Source of the DNA: Intrasporangium chromatireducens Q5-1
Lineage (GTDB): Bacteria; Actinomycetota; Actinomycetes; Actinomycetales; Dermatophilaceae
Length of the DNA stretch: 47,514 nt
Assembly: GCF_000576575.1 (NCBI RefSeq)
Contig: NZ_AWQS01000010.1
Coordinates: forward strand, 1-47,514
Reading direction: 5' to 3'
Shown: positions 24,896-33,120 of the stretch, in pieces
Numbering within the stretch: position 1 is the stretch's first letter
Layout of the letters: each line of letters opens with the position of its first letter
The notes under the pieces: generated by a model
Database searches by the model: none
The model's input: only the letters and a program-made list of their open reading frames with translations
Told to the model about the DNA's origin: nothing
Program-made: the position numbers and the translations under genes

Positions 24896-27253
24896 TCAGC
24901 GGCGGAACGCCTTGAGCCGCAGCGAGTTCGACACGACGAGCACCGAGGACAGGGCCATGGCGGCGCCGGCGATCATCGGGTTGAGCAGGCCGAACGCGGC
25001 GACCGGGATGGCCAGGGTGTTGTAGCCGAAGGCCCACAGCAGGTTCTGCTTGATCACCTTCAGCGTCGCTCGGGACAGCTCGATGGCGTCCCCGACGGCG
25101 TCGAGGTCGGAGCGCACGAGGATGATGTCGGCGGAATCCATCGCGACGTCGGTGCCCGACCCCATCGCGATGCCGAGGTCAGCCTGGGCCAGCGCAGCGG
25201 CGTCGTTGACGCCGTCGCCGACCATCGCGACGACCTTGCCCTGCTGCTGCAGGTCGCGCACGATCGCGTGCTTGTCGGTGGGCAGCACGTCGGCGCGGAC
25301 CTTCGCAGGGTCGATGCCGACCTGCTCGGCGACGCTGCGGGCGTTCGCCTCCGCGTCGCCGGTCAGCAGGTATGGCGTCAGCCCCAGTCCCCGGAGCCGC
25401 TCGACGGCCGCGCGGGACGAGTCGCGCACGGCGTCCCCCACCGTGAGTGCGGCGTGCGCGGTGCCGTCCCACCCGACGAGGACCGTCGTGCCCGGAGTGG
25501 TGCGGGCGTGCTCGACGAGGGCTGGGTCGACGGTGTCGAAGAGGACCGCCTTGCCGACGGTCACCTCGGTGCCGTTGATCCGGGCGGACGCGCCCTCGCC
25601 CGGGTTCGCCGTGAAGTCGGTGATCCGGGGCAGCCCGATGCGGGCCTCCTTGGCCCCGGCGACGATGGCTCGGGCGATGGGGTGCTCGCTGCCCTGCTCG
25701 ACGGAGGCCGCCGCCTTGAGCGCGGCCTTCTTGTCGAGCCGGCCGATGACGGCGATCTTCTTCAGCCGCAGGTCCCCCGTCGTCACCGTGCCCGTCTTGT
25801 CGAGCACGAGTGTGTCGACCCGGCGGGTGTCCTCGAGCACCTGCGGGCCCTTGATGAGGGTGCCGAGCTGGGCGCCCCGGCCCGTGCCGACGAGGAGGGC
25901 GGTCGGCGTCGCGAGACCGAGGGCGCAGGGGCAGGCGATGATCAGCACCGTCACGGCGACGGCGAGTGACTGCGGGACGCCGTGGCCGGTCGCGAGCCAG
26001 GCGACGAGGGTGACGAGCGCGATGGCGAGGACGACCGGCACGAAGACGGCCGAGACCCGGTCGGCGAGCCGCTGGATCGGGGCCTTGCCGGTCTGGGCCG
26101 CCTCGACGAGGCGCTGGATGCCGGCGAGCATCGTGTCGGCGCCGACCTGCGTCGCCTCGATGACGAGTCGGCCGGTCGTGTTGATCGTGCCGCCGGTCAC
26201 CGCGTCGCCGACGGTGACGTCGACCGGTGCCGACTCACCGGTGACGAGGCTGGCATCGATGGCACTCGAGCCGTCGCGGACGATGCCGTCGGTGGCGACC
26301 TTCTCGCCCGGCCGCACGAGGAACTGGTCGCCGACGGCGAGCTGCTCGACCGGAACGCGCTGCTCGCCGGTGATTCGGGTGCGCGGGTCCACCCGCAGGA
26401 CCGACACGTCCTTGGCGCCGAGGTCGAGCAGGGAACGCAGGGCGTCCTTGCCGCTGTCCTTCGCCCGCGTCTCGAGGAACCGGCCGACGAGCAGGAACGT
26501 CGTGACGACCGCCGCCGTCTCGAAGTAGAGGTGGCTCTGCCCGGCGAGCAGGGCGACGAGGGAGTAGAGGTAGGCGGCCAGCACGCCGAGCGAGACCAGC
26601 GTGTCCATGGTGGACGCGAGGTGACGCGCGTTGATCGCCGCGGCCCGGTGGAACGGCCACGCGCACCAGGCGACGACCGGCGTGGCGAGGACGAGCTGGA
26701 GCCAGGGGCTGGCCGGGAAGGCGGGCACGACCATGGCGAGCAGGAACACCGGGATCGTCAGGGCCGCCGCGACGACGAGGCGGGTCCTGAGGTCCGCGCC
26801 GACCACGCTGCGCACCAGGCGGTCCCGGTGCCTGTCGAGGGTCGCTGGTGTCCCGTCTTCGGTCGCGGAGGTCGCTGGGGCGGGCGGCTGTGGCCTGCCT
26901 GTGGAGCCGGCCCGGGCGGCGGGGGAGGTGCGTCCGGGAGCGGGGTGAGCGGCATACCGGCTGTTCAGCTTGTCGAGGAGGGCACCCGCGGCGGGGCGCC
27001 CGGGGGCCCCGGCGGGGATGACCGTCGCGGCGTAGCCGGTGCGCTCGATCTCCGCGACGATCTGCTCGACGGTGACGGGCCCGGTGTAGACGACCTGCGC
27101 CTTCTCCGTCGCGAGGTTGACGGTGGCGGACTCGATGCCCTCGACCTTGCCGAGCTTGCGCTCGATGCGCGCCGAGCACGACGCGCACGTCATGCCCGTG
27201 ATCGCGAGGCGGACCTGCTGCGGTCGGGGCCTGGCGGTCGTGCTGTCCGTCAT
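24896..27253 (-). CDS. copA: copper-exporting P1B-type ATPase
   Basis: 785 aa from the ATG behind AAGGAGAGG. Order: one HMA metal-binding domain with GMTCASC (residues 20-26); a 100-residue Pro/Ala-rich linker holding motif copy 12; membrane helices; TGES; the metal site CPCALGLATP; phosphorylation site DKTGTVTTG; SEHPIARAI; GDGVNDAAAL; and the last helices with YN and MALSS. CPC plus YN plus MxxSS is the Cu(I) pattern (P1B-1). No copper chaperone or CsoR gene is adjacent and I saw no CsoR site. Confidence 0.96.
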   Translation of the reverse strand: MTDSTTARPRPQQVRLAITGMTCASCSARIERKLGKVEGIESATVNLATEKAQVVYTGPVTVEQIVAEIERTGYAATVIPAGAPGRPAAGALLDKLNSRYAAHPAPGRTSPAARAGSTGRPQPPAPATSATEDGTPATLDRHRDRLVRSVVGADLRTRLVVAAALTIPVFLLAMVVPAFPASPWLQLVLATPVVAWCAWPFHRAAAINARHLASTMDTLVSLGVLAAYLYSLVALLAGQSHLYFETAAVVTTFLLVGRFLETRAKDSGKDALRSLLDLGAKDVSVLRVDPRTRITGEQRVPVEQLAVGDQFLVRPGEKVATDGIVRDGSSAIDASLVTGESAPVDVTVGDAVTGGTINTTGRLVIEATQVGADTMLAGIQRLVEAAQTGKAPIQRLADRVSAVFVPVVLAIALVTLVAWLATGHGVPQSLAVAVTVLIIACPCALGLATPTALLVGTGRGAQLGTLIKGPQVLEDTRRVDTLVLDKTGTVTTGDLRLKKIAVIGRLDKKAALKAAASVEQGSEHPIARAIVAGAKEARIGLPRITDFTANPGEGASARINGTEVTVGKAVLFDTVDPALVEHARTTPGTTVLVGWDGTAHAALTVGDAVRDSSRAAVERLRGLGLTPYLLTGDAEANARSVAEQVGIDPAKVRADVLPTDKHAIVRDLQQQGKVVAMVGDGVNDAAALAQADLGIAMGSGTDVAMDSADIILVRSDLDAVGDAIELSRATLKVIKQNLLWAFGYNTLAIPVAAFGLLNPMIAGAAMALSSVLVVSNSLRLKAFRR
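26946..26957 (-). repeat. TSAGCGGCATAC motif copy 12
   Basis: TGAGCGGCATAC inside copA, read on the coding strand as Tyr-Ala-Ala-His in the linker after the HMA domain. Confidence 0.85.
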
Positions 27254-27332
27254 CAACCTCTCCTTCGTGCCTCGGAGCCGCCTCGATCGTATGCCCGCAT
27301 CGCGGCGCGGCGGTGGGGGCGCGACGGGCCGG

Positions 27333-27377
27333 GCTGTGGAGGATCGGCACATCCTGGCGTGGCTGATCCTCCACAGC
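27333..27377. terminator. 13-bp-stem hairpin after purB
   Basis: GCTGTGGAGGATC (27333-27345) and GATCCTCCACAGC (27365-27377) are perfect inverted copies with a 19-nt loop, about 40 nt past the purB stop and upstream of copA. The loop also holds ATCCT, which could pair with AGGAT of the left arm as an alternative fold. Confidence 0.7.
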
Positions 27378-27415
27378 GTGGGTGGCAGGACGGCGCGGCA
27401 GTGGCCGCCGAGGCG

Positions 27416-28825
27416 TCAGGGCAGGTAGTCCACCAGGCGGCTCGCGAGGGCCGTGTAGGTCTGCGGGGTCAGCTCGAGGAACCGCGCCTCGACGTCGGCG
27501 GGCAGCCCCAGGCCCCGGACGAACTCCCGCAGGTCGTCGCCGTTGATCCGGCGGCCCCGGGTCAGCTCCTTGAGCCGTTCATACGGCTCCTCCATGCCCG
27601 GCACACCCTGCGCCCCGAGCGCCCGCATCGCCGACTGGATCGGCTCGGCGAGCACCTCCCAGTTCGCCTCGAGGTCGGCCGCCATCGCCGCGGGCACGGC
27701 ATCGAGACCGGCGAGACCGCGGGCGACGTTGTCGAGGGCGAGCAGGCCGTGGCCGAAGGCGGTGCCGATGTTGCGCTGCATCGAGCTGTCGGTGAGGTCC
27801 CGCTGCATCCGGCTCTCGACGAGGGTGGAGCCGAGGACGTCGAGCAGCGCGTTCGAGACCTCGAGGTTGGCCTCGGCGTTCTCGAAGCGGATCGGGTTGA
27901 CCTTGTGCGGCATGGTGCTCGAACCGACAGTGCCCTGGCCCCGCACCTGCGCGAAGTAGCCCATCGAGATGTAGGTCCAGACGTCGGTGCACAGGTTGTG
28001 CAGGATCCGGTTGAACCGGGCCAGGTCGGCATAGAGCTCGGCCTGCCAGTCATGGCTCTCGATCTGCGTCGTCAGCGGGTTCCACGTCAGGCCGAGCCCC
28101 TCGACGAACTCACGCGACACGGCGGGCCAGTCGACGTCGGGCAGCGCGAGGAGGTGAGCGCCATACGTGCCGGTGGCGCCGTTGAACTTGCCGAGGTACT
28201 CCTGCCGCTCGACCCGACGCAGCTGCCTGGTGAGCCGCCACGCGAGCACGGCGAGCTCCTTGCCCATCGTCGTCGGCGTCGCCGGCTGCCCGTGCGTGTG
28301 GGCGAGGAGGGGGGTGTCGCGCAGCTCGCGCGCCATCGTGGCGAGCTGGTCGACGAGCGCGCGGGCCTTCGGCAGCCACACCTCGGTCACGGCGCCCTTG
28401 ACCATGAGCGCGTAGGACAGGTTGTTGACGTCCTCACTGGTGCACCCGAAGTGGATCAGCTCGGCGAGTCCCTTGTCCTCCTCTGCCGGCGCGATCGCGG
28501 CGAGCCGTCGCTTGAGGTAGTACTCGACGGCCTTGACGTCGTGCACCGTGACCCGCTCGATGTCGCCCAGCTCCGCGACGTCGTCCGGGCCGAAGTCCGT
28601 CACGACCTGCCGCAGGGCGGCGACCTCGTCGTCGGTCAGCTTGCGCACCCCCGGGACGACGCCGTGGCTCGTCTGGAACACGAGCCACTCGACCTCCACG
28701 TGGACCCGCTCCCGGTTCAGCGCCGCCTCCGACAGGTGGTCGACGAGCGGCGCGACAGCAACGCGGTAGCGGCCGTCGAGCGCGCCGAGGGCGATGGGCG
28801 GGGTGGCGTCAGCGAGCGAGGGCAT
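27416..28825 (-). CDS. purB: adenylosuccinate lyase
   Basis: Purine enzyme that cleaves SAICAR and adenylosuccinate with release of fumarate. 469 aa, in the size range of the E. coli-type form. Fumarase/aspartase superfamily signature GSSTMPHKVNPIRFENAE (catalytic Ser loop), HTHGQPATPTTMGKE (His region), and LIHFGCTSEDVNN are all present. Start is the ATG with GGAGG 8 nt upstream; fourteen earlier in-frame codons are discarded. Monocistronic, with a hairpin downstream. Confidence 0.97.
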   Translation of the reverse strand: MPSLADATPPIALGALDGRYRVAVAPLVDHLSEAALNRERVHVEVEWLVFQTSHGVVPGVRKLTDDEVAALRQVVTDFGPDDVAELGDIERVTVHDVKAVEYYLKRRLAAIAPAEEDKGLAELIHFGCTSEDVNNLSYALMVKGAVTEVWLPKARALVDQLATMARELRDTPLLAHTHGQPATPTTMGKELAVLAWRLTRQLRRVERQEYLGKFNGATGTYGAHLLALPDVDWPAVSREFVEGLGLTWNPLTTQIESHDWQAELYADLARFNRILHNLCTDVWTYISMGYFAQVRGQGTVGSSTMPHKVNPIRFENAEANLEVSNALLDVLGSTLVESRMQRDLTDSSMQRNIGTAFGHGLLALDNVARGLAGLDAVPAAMAADLEANWEVLAEPIQSAMRALGAQGVPGMEEPYERLKELTRGRRINGDDLREFVRGLGLPADVEARFLELTPQTYTALASRLVDYLP

Positions 28826-28870
28826 GCCGCCATCCTCCCAGCCGGGCTGGGCCACCCTCAAAACCATCCC

Positions 28871-28882
28871 GTATGCCGCTCA
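28871..28882 (+). repeat. TSAGCGGCATAC motif copy 13
   Basis: GTATGCCGCTCA, intergenic, 45 bases upstream of the purB start and next to the 31-bp tandem repeat. Confidence 0.85.
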
Positions 28883-28899
28883 CCTCCCCATCCCCTCCC

Positions 28900-28984
28900 C
28901 GTCGAGTGAGCGCAAACTCCGGCCGCGGCCCGTCCAGTGAGCGCGAACTCCGGCCGCGGCCCGTCGAGTGAGCGCAAACGCCGG
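28900..28984. repeat. 31-bp tandem repeat, 2.7 units
   Basis: Units at 28900-28930, 28931-28961 and 28962-28984 (partial); the first two differ at two positions. Core CGTCGAGTGAGCGCAAACTCCGG. It lies between the VOC gene stop (28999) and purB, outside any gene. Confidence 0.9.
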
Positions 28985-28998
28985 TCTCGCCCGGTGCC

Positions 28999-29784
28999 TC
29001 AGCCGCGGTCGGGCAGCTGCATGATCGCGAAGGTCTCGCCCTCGGGACCGGCGACGACCGACATCCGCCCGTAGGGCGAGTCCTGTGGGGGCCGAGGAAC
29101 GCCACCGCCGAGCTCGGGGATGCGGGCCACCGTGGCGTCGCAGTCCTCGACGGCGAAGTACACCGTCCAGTGCGAGGCGTCGTCGACCGGGGCGTCCGCG
29201 GGCATCGCCCCGACCCCGACGAACGGCTCTTCGTCACCGACGCGCGCGACCGAGTAGCGGAAGCCCCCCTCGCCGATCTCCTGGAGCTGCCAGCCGAAGA
29301 CCTCGGCATAGAACGCCTTCGATGCGTCGTAGTCGCGGGTCATCGTCTCGCTCCAGCACATGGCACCCGGCTCGCCGACGAGCTCCATGCCGTCGTGGCT
29401 GCCGGTCTCCCACAGCCCGACCCGGGCGCCCGAGGGGTCGATGAGGACGGCCGCCCGCCCGAAGCCCCGGTCCTGGTCCGGCTCGGAGCCGACCTCCGCC
29501 CCGGCCGCCTCGGCACGGTCGGTCGCTTCTCCGGGATCGGCGACGGCGAGGTAGACGGTCCAGGCCGGGGTCATCCCCTGGTCCTCGAGGGGCTGCTGGC
29601 CGATGCCGGCGACGGCGCGGCCGTTGCGTTTGGCGACTCGGTAGCCCTCCGGGTTCGTGCTGCTCGCAGGGACTCTCCAGCCGAGGACATGCTCGTAGAA
29701 CGTCGCTGTGCGCTCGACATCCTGCACGAGCAGGTCGGCCCAGCATGGCTGGCCGGCCGGGAACGGTGACGGTGGGGCGGGCAT
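28999..29784 (-). CDS. two-domain VOC-family protein
   Basis: 261 aa from the ATG with AGGAG 5 nt upstream; a GTG two codons earlier overlaps that site. Two glyoxalase-like halves: residues about 10-120 (PCWADLLVQDVERTATFYEHVLGW) and about 135-258 (AMCWSETMTRDYDASKAFYAEVFGW), each with the characteristic VLIDPSGARVGLW / VVAGPEGETFAIMQ end. This is the layout of actinobacterial hydroxylase-like VOC proteins of unknown substrate. Paralogous to the next gene upstream. Confidence 0.9.
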   Translation of the reverse strand: MPAPPSPFPAGQPCWADLLVQDVERTATFYEHVLGWRVPASSTNPEGYRVAKRNGRAVAGIGQQPLEDQGMTPAWTVYLAVADPGEATDRAEAAGAEVGSEPDQDRGFGRAAVLIDPSGARVGLWETGSHDGMELVGEPGAMCWSETMTRDYDASKAFYAEVFGWQLQEIGEGGFRYSVARVGDEEPFVGVGAMPADAPVDDASHWTVYFAVEDCDATVARIPELGGGVPRPPQDSPYGRMSVVAGPEGETFAIMQLPDRG

Positions 29785-29899
29785 GCGCACTCCTGTCGTC
29801 CGGGCGTCGGCGGCTCCGGCGCCGTTCTCCTAGACAACCACGTCCATCGCGGCGCCGCAGGGCCCGGTCGCCTCGCCAGACCGTGACCGGCGGCGGGAC

Positions 29900-30694
29900 T
29901 CAGTCCTCCTCGTGCGGCTCCAGAACCGAGAAGACCTCACCCTCAGGCCCCCTCAGCACCGCGCCGAGGCCATACGGGCCCTCGAACGGACCGTTGAGCA
30001 GCGCCGCGCCGAGTCCCAACGCGGTCGCGACCGTCTCGACGATCGCCTCGGTCGCGAAGGAGGCGATCCAGTGCGACGGGATGTCGTCGGGCCATTCCGG
30101 GCCGACCTCGGACAGCCCGAAGGCGGGGTTGCCGTCGCTCGTCGCGGCCGTCGCCCAGCGCGGGCCGCCTTCCTCGGACGCATCGGTGAAGCGGAGGTCG
30201 AAGACGGCCCGGTAAAAGGTCTGCACCGCGTCGTAGTCGCGGGTCGCGAGCTCGTTCCAGGTCAACGAGCCGGCCTCGTCGAGCACTCCGGACCCGGGCA
30301 GCCAGCCAGGCTCCCACACGCCGAAGTACGCACCACCGGGGCCGGTCGCGATGAGGCTGCGCGCGAGTCGGCCCATCGTCGCTGGGCGCCCGAGCGGGCG
30401 TCCGCCGTGCTGCGCGATCGCCCGCCCAGCGGCATACACGTCCCCGGTGCGCAGGTAGGTCGTCCACTGGCTCGGCACGGGTGCCCCCTCGGGGCGTCGG
30501 CTCAGGCCAGCCACCGGCGCGCCGTGGAGCAGCGCCAGGGGGTAGCCGCCGGTCTGCTCGTCCCCGGGTCGCCAGCTCCAACCGAAGAGCGCGGTGTAGA
30601 AGTCTTGTGCGGCAGCAGGATCCGCGACGAGCAGGTCCACCCAGCACGGTGCCCCCACCGGATAGGCCGGGATGGTGAGTCTCAGGTTGTCCAT
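29900..30694 (-). CDS. two-domain VOC-family protein, paralogue
   Basis: 264 aa, organised like its neighbour: PCWVDLLVADPAAAQDFYTALFGW in the first half, SLTWNELATRDYDAVQTFYRAVFDL in the second, ending LRGPEGEVFSVLEP. Probably a tandem duplication that has diverged. It starts 3 nt after the stop of the tyrosine phosphatase gene, so the two share a transcript. Motif copy 14 lies in its first half. Confidence 0.88.
   Translation of the reverse strand: MDNLRLTIPAYPVGAPCWVDLLVADPAAAQDFYTALFGWSWRPGDEQTGGYPLALLHGAPVAGLSRRPEGAPVPSQWTTYLRTGDVYAAGRAIAQHGGRPLGRPATMGRLARSLIATGPGGAYFGVWEPGWLPGSGVLDEAGSLTWNELATRDYDAVQTFYRAVFDLRFTDASEEGGPRWATAATSDGNPAFGLSEVGPEWPDDIPSHWIASFATEAIVETVATALGLGAALLNGPFEGPYGLGAVLRGPEGEVFSVLEPHEED
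30428..30437 (-). repeat. AGCGGCATAC core copy 14
   Basis: CCAGCGGCATAC, core conserved but TS replaced by CC; inside the VOC paralogue, read on the coding strand as Tyr-Ala-Ala-Gly. Confidence 0.8.
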
Positions 30695-30697
30695 GCC

Positions 30698-31195
30698 TCA
30701 GCGGAGCCGTTCCTCGAGGTGGGTGAGGATCCCCCGGCACGCCGCCTCCACCTCGCGGAAGCACCTGGCGAAGTCGGAATCGTCGCCGTACCAAGGGTCG
30801 TCGGTCTCCAGGGTGCCGTTGGCGACCGCTGTGGGGTCGAACTCGCGGACCAGGCGAATCTTGTCGCGGTCCGCGTCATTGCGGGCCAGCCGTCGCAGCG
30901 CACGCACATGGCCCAGGTCCGAGGCAAGGACGAGGTCGACGTCGTCGAAGGTGCGCTCGTCGAACTGGCTTGCGCGGTGGGCCGACCCGTCATAGCCGTT
31001 GCGGTGCAGCACCGCGACCGTCCGCGGGTCGGCCCGCTCCCCGACGTGCCAGTCGCCGGTGCCGCTCGAGGTGACCCGGATCTGGTCCGACAGACCGGCC
31101 TCCGCGACGAGCTGGCTCAGGATGACGTCGCCCATCGGCGACCGGCAGATGTTGCCGCTGCACACGAAGGTCACATGCAGGGGTTCGGCGGCCAT
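30698..31195 (-). CDS. low-molecular-weight protein-tyrosine phosphatase
   Basis: 165 aa from the chosen ATG. The N-terminal P-loop VCSGNICRSP carries the nucleophile Cys 12 and Arg 18; the general-acid loop is DDPWYGDD. Both define LMW-PTP enzymes, which dephosphorylate tyrosine in proteins, often BY-kinases of envelope polysaccharide synthesis; no kinase is nearby. An ATG five codons upstream is possible. Divergent from the SnoaL-like gene and followed directly by a VOC gene. Confidence 0.95.
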   Translation of the reverse strand: MAAEPLHVTFVCSGNICRSPMGDVILSQLVAEAGLSDQIRVTSSGTGDWHVGERADPRTVAVLHRNGYDGSAHRASQFDERTFDDVDLVLASDLGHVRALRRLARNDADRDKIRLVREFDPTAVANGTLETDDPWYGDDSDFARCFREVEAACRGILTHLEERLR

Positions 31196-31255
31196 GGGGC
31201 TATTCAACACCGTCGGTGCGGCGCGGCGGTGGCGGGCAGTGTCGGTGGTCGGTGG

Positions 31256-31261
31256 GACGGT
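31256..31261 (+). promoter_or_regulatory. possible leaderless -10 box of the SnoaL-like gene
   Basis: GACGGT, 6 nt before the ATG; a weak match. Confidence 0.3.
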
Positions 31262-31267
31262 TTCGCC

Positions 31268-31663
31268 ATGACGACGGGACAGGGGCCGGCCGGGCCGGAG
31301 GAGCTGGTGGAGCAGTTCGCGCAGTGCGTGGCGGCTGGTGACGTGGCGGGGATCGTCGGGTTGTATGCCGCTGACGCCGTCGTCAGCCTCCGTGACGGTC
31401 GCGAGGCGGTCGGGTCGGTCGAGATCGGTGCGGCGTTCGTGGCCGCACTGGCGCGCGGGCTCGACCTCGCCGCTGAGCCGGCGGGTCGGCCGATCGTCCG
31501 GAACGGGGTGGCGTGCACGTCGACGCGCACCGCCGACGGTCGGGTCTGCACGCAGGTCGCCCGACGGGCAGCGGACGGGTCATGGCAGTGGCTGCGCGAC
31601 GGCTTCCGGCTGCGCGAGCTCAGGATCGAGGAGGTGACGCGGGCGGGGCGGGACGTCGCCTGA
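31268..31663 (+). CDS. SnoaL/NTF2-like protein
   Basis: 131 aa. GPEELVEQFAQCVAAGDVAGIVGLYAADAVVSL is the usual opening of SnoaL-like (ketosteroid-isomerase fold) proteins and WQWLRDGFRL the usual close. These may be isomerases, hydrolases or binding proteins; nothing defines the substrate. The ATG follows a weak -10-like box with no Shine-Dalgarno sequence. Motif copy 15 encodes its Tyr-Ala-Ala-Asp. Confidence 0.78.
   Translation: MTTGQGPAGPEELVEQFAQCVAAGDVAGIVGLYAADAVVSLRDGREAVGSVEIGAAFVAALARGLDLAAEPAGRPIVRNGVACTSTRTADGRVCTQVARRAADGSWQWLRDGFRLRELRIEEVTRAGRDVA
31363..31374 (+). repeat. TSAGCGGCATAC motif copy 15
   Basis: GTATGCCGCTGA inside the SnoaL-like gene, read as Tyr-Ala-Ala-Asp. Confidence 0.85.
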
Positions 31664-31719
31664 GTGGTGCGCGGCTCGGGCATCGGTCCAATTCAGTGGT
31701 GCCGGGCCTCCCTGTGGGA

Positions 31720-31725
31720 CACCAT
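31720..31725 (+). promoter_or_regulatory. possible leaderless -10 box of the glycosyltransferase gene
   Basis: CACCAT, 6 nt before the ATG. Confidence 0.35.
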
Positions 31726-31731
31726 GGGTCG

Positions 31732-32999
31732 ATGGCGCGGGTCCTGCTCGTCGACCTCGACGGGGGCGGCAACCTGCCTCCCGAGCTGGGCCTGCTCGAG
31801 GAGCTGGTCCGGCGCGGCCACACGGCGCACGTGCTGGCCGATCCGACCATCGAGGTCAACGCGCGAGGTGTGGGGGCCGGCTTCACGCCGTGGCGGCGGC
31901 CCCGGCACTTCGGCAGTATCGACGAGCAGACCGCCGGGATCCGCGACCTGGAGCGGATGCAGCCGCTGGCCCGAGCCCGCTTCGCCCGCGACGAGATCCT
32001 CTGCGGACCGGCCCCCCTGTATGCCGACGACGTCGTCGAGACGGCAGCGGGGTTCCGGCCCGACGTCGTCCTCGTCGGTTGGGCGCTCGTCGGTGGGGTG
32101 ATCGGCGCGCTCGCGACCGGTGTGCCCGTGGCCGCGCTGATTCCCAACGCCTACAACCGGCCGTCGGCTCCGCTCCCCAGCTCGGCACCGGTTGGGAGCT
32201 CCCGCGCGGCCGCCCCGGCCGGTGGCGTGACGCCGCTCTGGCCGGCGTCGTGCGGCGACTCCAGAGCTCCGGCCTCGACCCGGTCAACGCGGCGCTCGCT
32301 CGCCACGGGCTCGATACCACCGACGACATGTTCTCCCTGGTCGACCGGTGTGAGCGGGTCCTGGTGCTCACCAGCCCCTCGTTCGACCTGCCGTTCCCGG
32401 ACCTGCCCGCGAACGTGCGCTACGTCGGTCCGCAGCTGGAGGACCCAGCCGTGGTCGCCGGCGGCGCCGACTGGCGACCGGAGGGAGAGGGGCCCTTCGT
32501 CCTCGTCGGCATGAGCTCGGTCTACCAAGGGCGGACCGAGCTGCTCAACCGGGCTGCGAACGCCTTGGGACGCCTGCCGGTTCGCGGGCTCGTCACGACG
32601 GGCGGCGGCGTCGACCCCGCCGAGGTCGAGGCGCCGCCCAACGTGCGGGTGGTGCGATGGGCGCCCCACTCGGAGGTGCTCGAAGAGGCCACTGTCGTCG
32701 TGACCCACTGCGGCCACGGGACGGCCGTCAAGGCGCTCGCGGCGGGGGTGCCCATGGTCTGCGTGCCCCAGGGGCGCGACCAGAAGGACGTCGCCCTGCG
32801 GGTCCGCCGGGTGGGCGCCGGCGTCATCATCAGCCGACGCGGTGGCCGGGAAGCTCTCGCCGACGCCGTGAGCCGGGTGCTCAGCAAGCCCGGCTACCGA
32901 GCGGCCGCCGAGCGGTTCGCCCTCACCCTGCAGGCCGAGCGGCAGCACTACCCCAGCGGTGCCGACGAGGTCGAGGCGCTGCTGCGCGCGCCCGCATGA
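31732..32999 (+). pseudogene. MGT-family glycosyltransferase, interrupted by one frameshift
   Basis: GT1-type glycosyltransferase (GT-B fold) resembling macrolide or UDP-sugar transferases. The first frame runs from MARVLLVDLDGGGN to IPNAYNRPSAPLP; the second resumes with QLGTGWELPRG and continues to the C-terminus, with the nucleotide-sugar motif VVRWAPHSEVLEEA ... THCGHGTAVKALAAGVPMVCVPQGRDQ. The frames join at a CCCC run (32175-32178): one more C gives an uninterrupted product of about 422 aa. Either the gene is broken or a C was lost in sequencing. Both halves show normal coding bias, so any break is recent. Confidence 0.82.
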
Positions 33000-33079
33000 C
33001 GGACGCCCCTCAACGGACGCAGCTCAGGGCCGCCGAGCCCACGGGCCCGTGTGGAGCCATGTTCAAGGCGCCGCCCAGG

Positions 33080-33110
33080 GGCGTGTGGCGAGGCGTGTGC
33101 GGAGGCGTAG
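33080..33110. repeat. 12-bp-spaced GGCGTGT direct repeats upstream of the MFS gene
   Basis: GGCGTGT at 33080 and 33092, GGCGTAG at 33104; the third overlaps the -10 box. Regular 12-bp spacing over the promoter suggests a binding site array, but it could be chance in GC-rich DNA. Confidence 0.45.
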
Positions 33111-33113
33111 GTT
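33108..33113 (+). promoter_or_regulatory. leaderless -10 box of the MFS gene
   Basis: TAGGTT, 7 nt before the GTG start; no Shine-Dalgarno sequence. Confidence 0.6.
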
Positions 33114-33120
33114 GCACCCT

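Noticed and set aside
25982-28909. 975-codon open frame on the plus strand opposite copA and purB
   Set aside because: Antisense shadow of two well-conserved genes in GC-rich DNA; low-complexity Arg/Gly/Asp-rich translation and no family resemblance. The same applies to the 916-codon frame at 38803-41553 and the 613-codon frame at 10129-11970.
28900-28984. CRISPR or attachment site
   Set aside because: Units abut without spacers; no integrase or tRNA gene is near.
32175-32178. Programmed -1 frameshift in the glycosyltransferase
   Set aside because: A four-base C run without a slippery heptamer or clear downstream structure; the family does not use frameshifting. A mutation or sequencing error is simpler.
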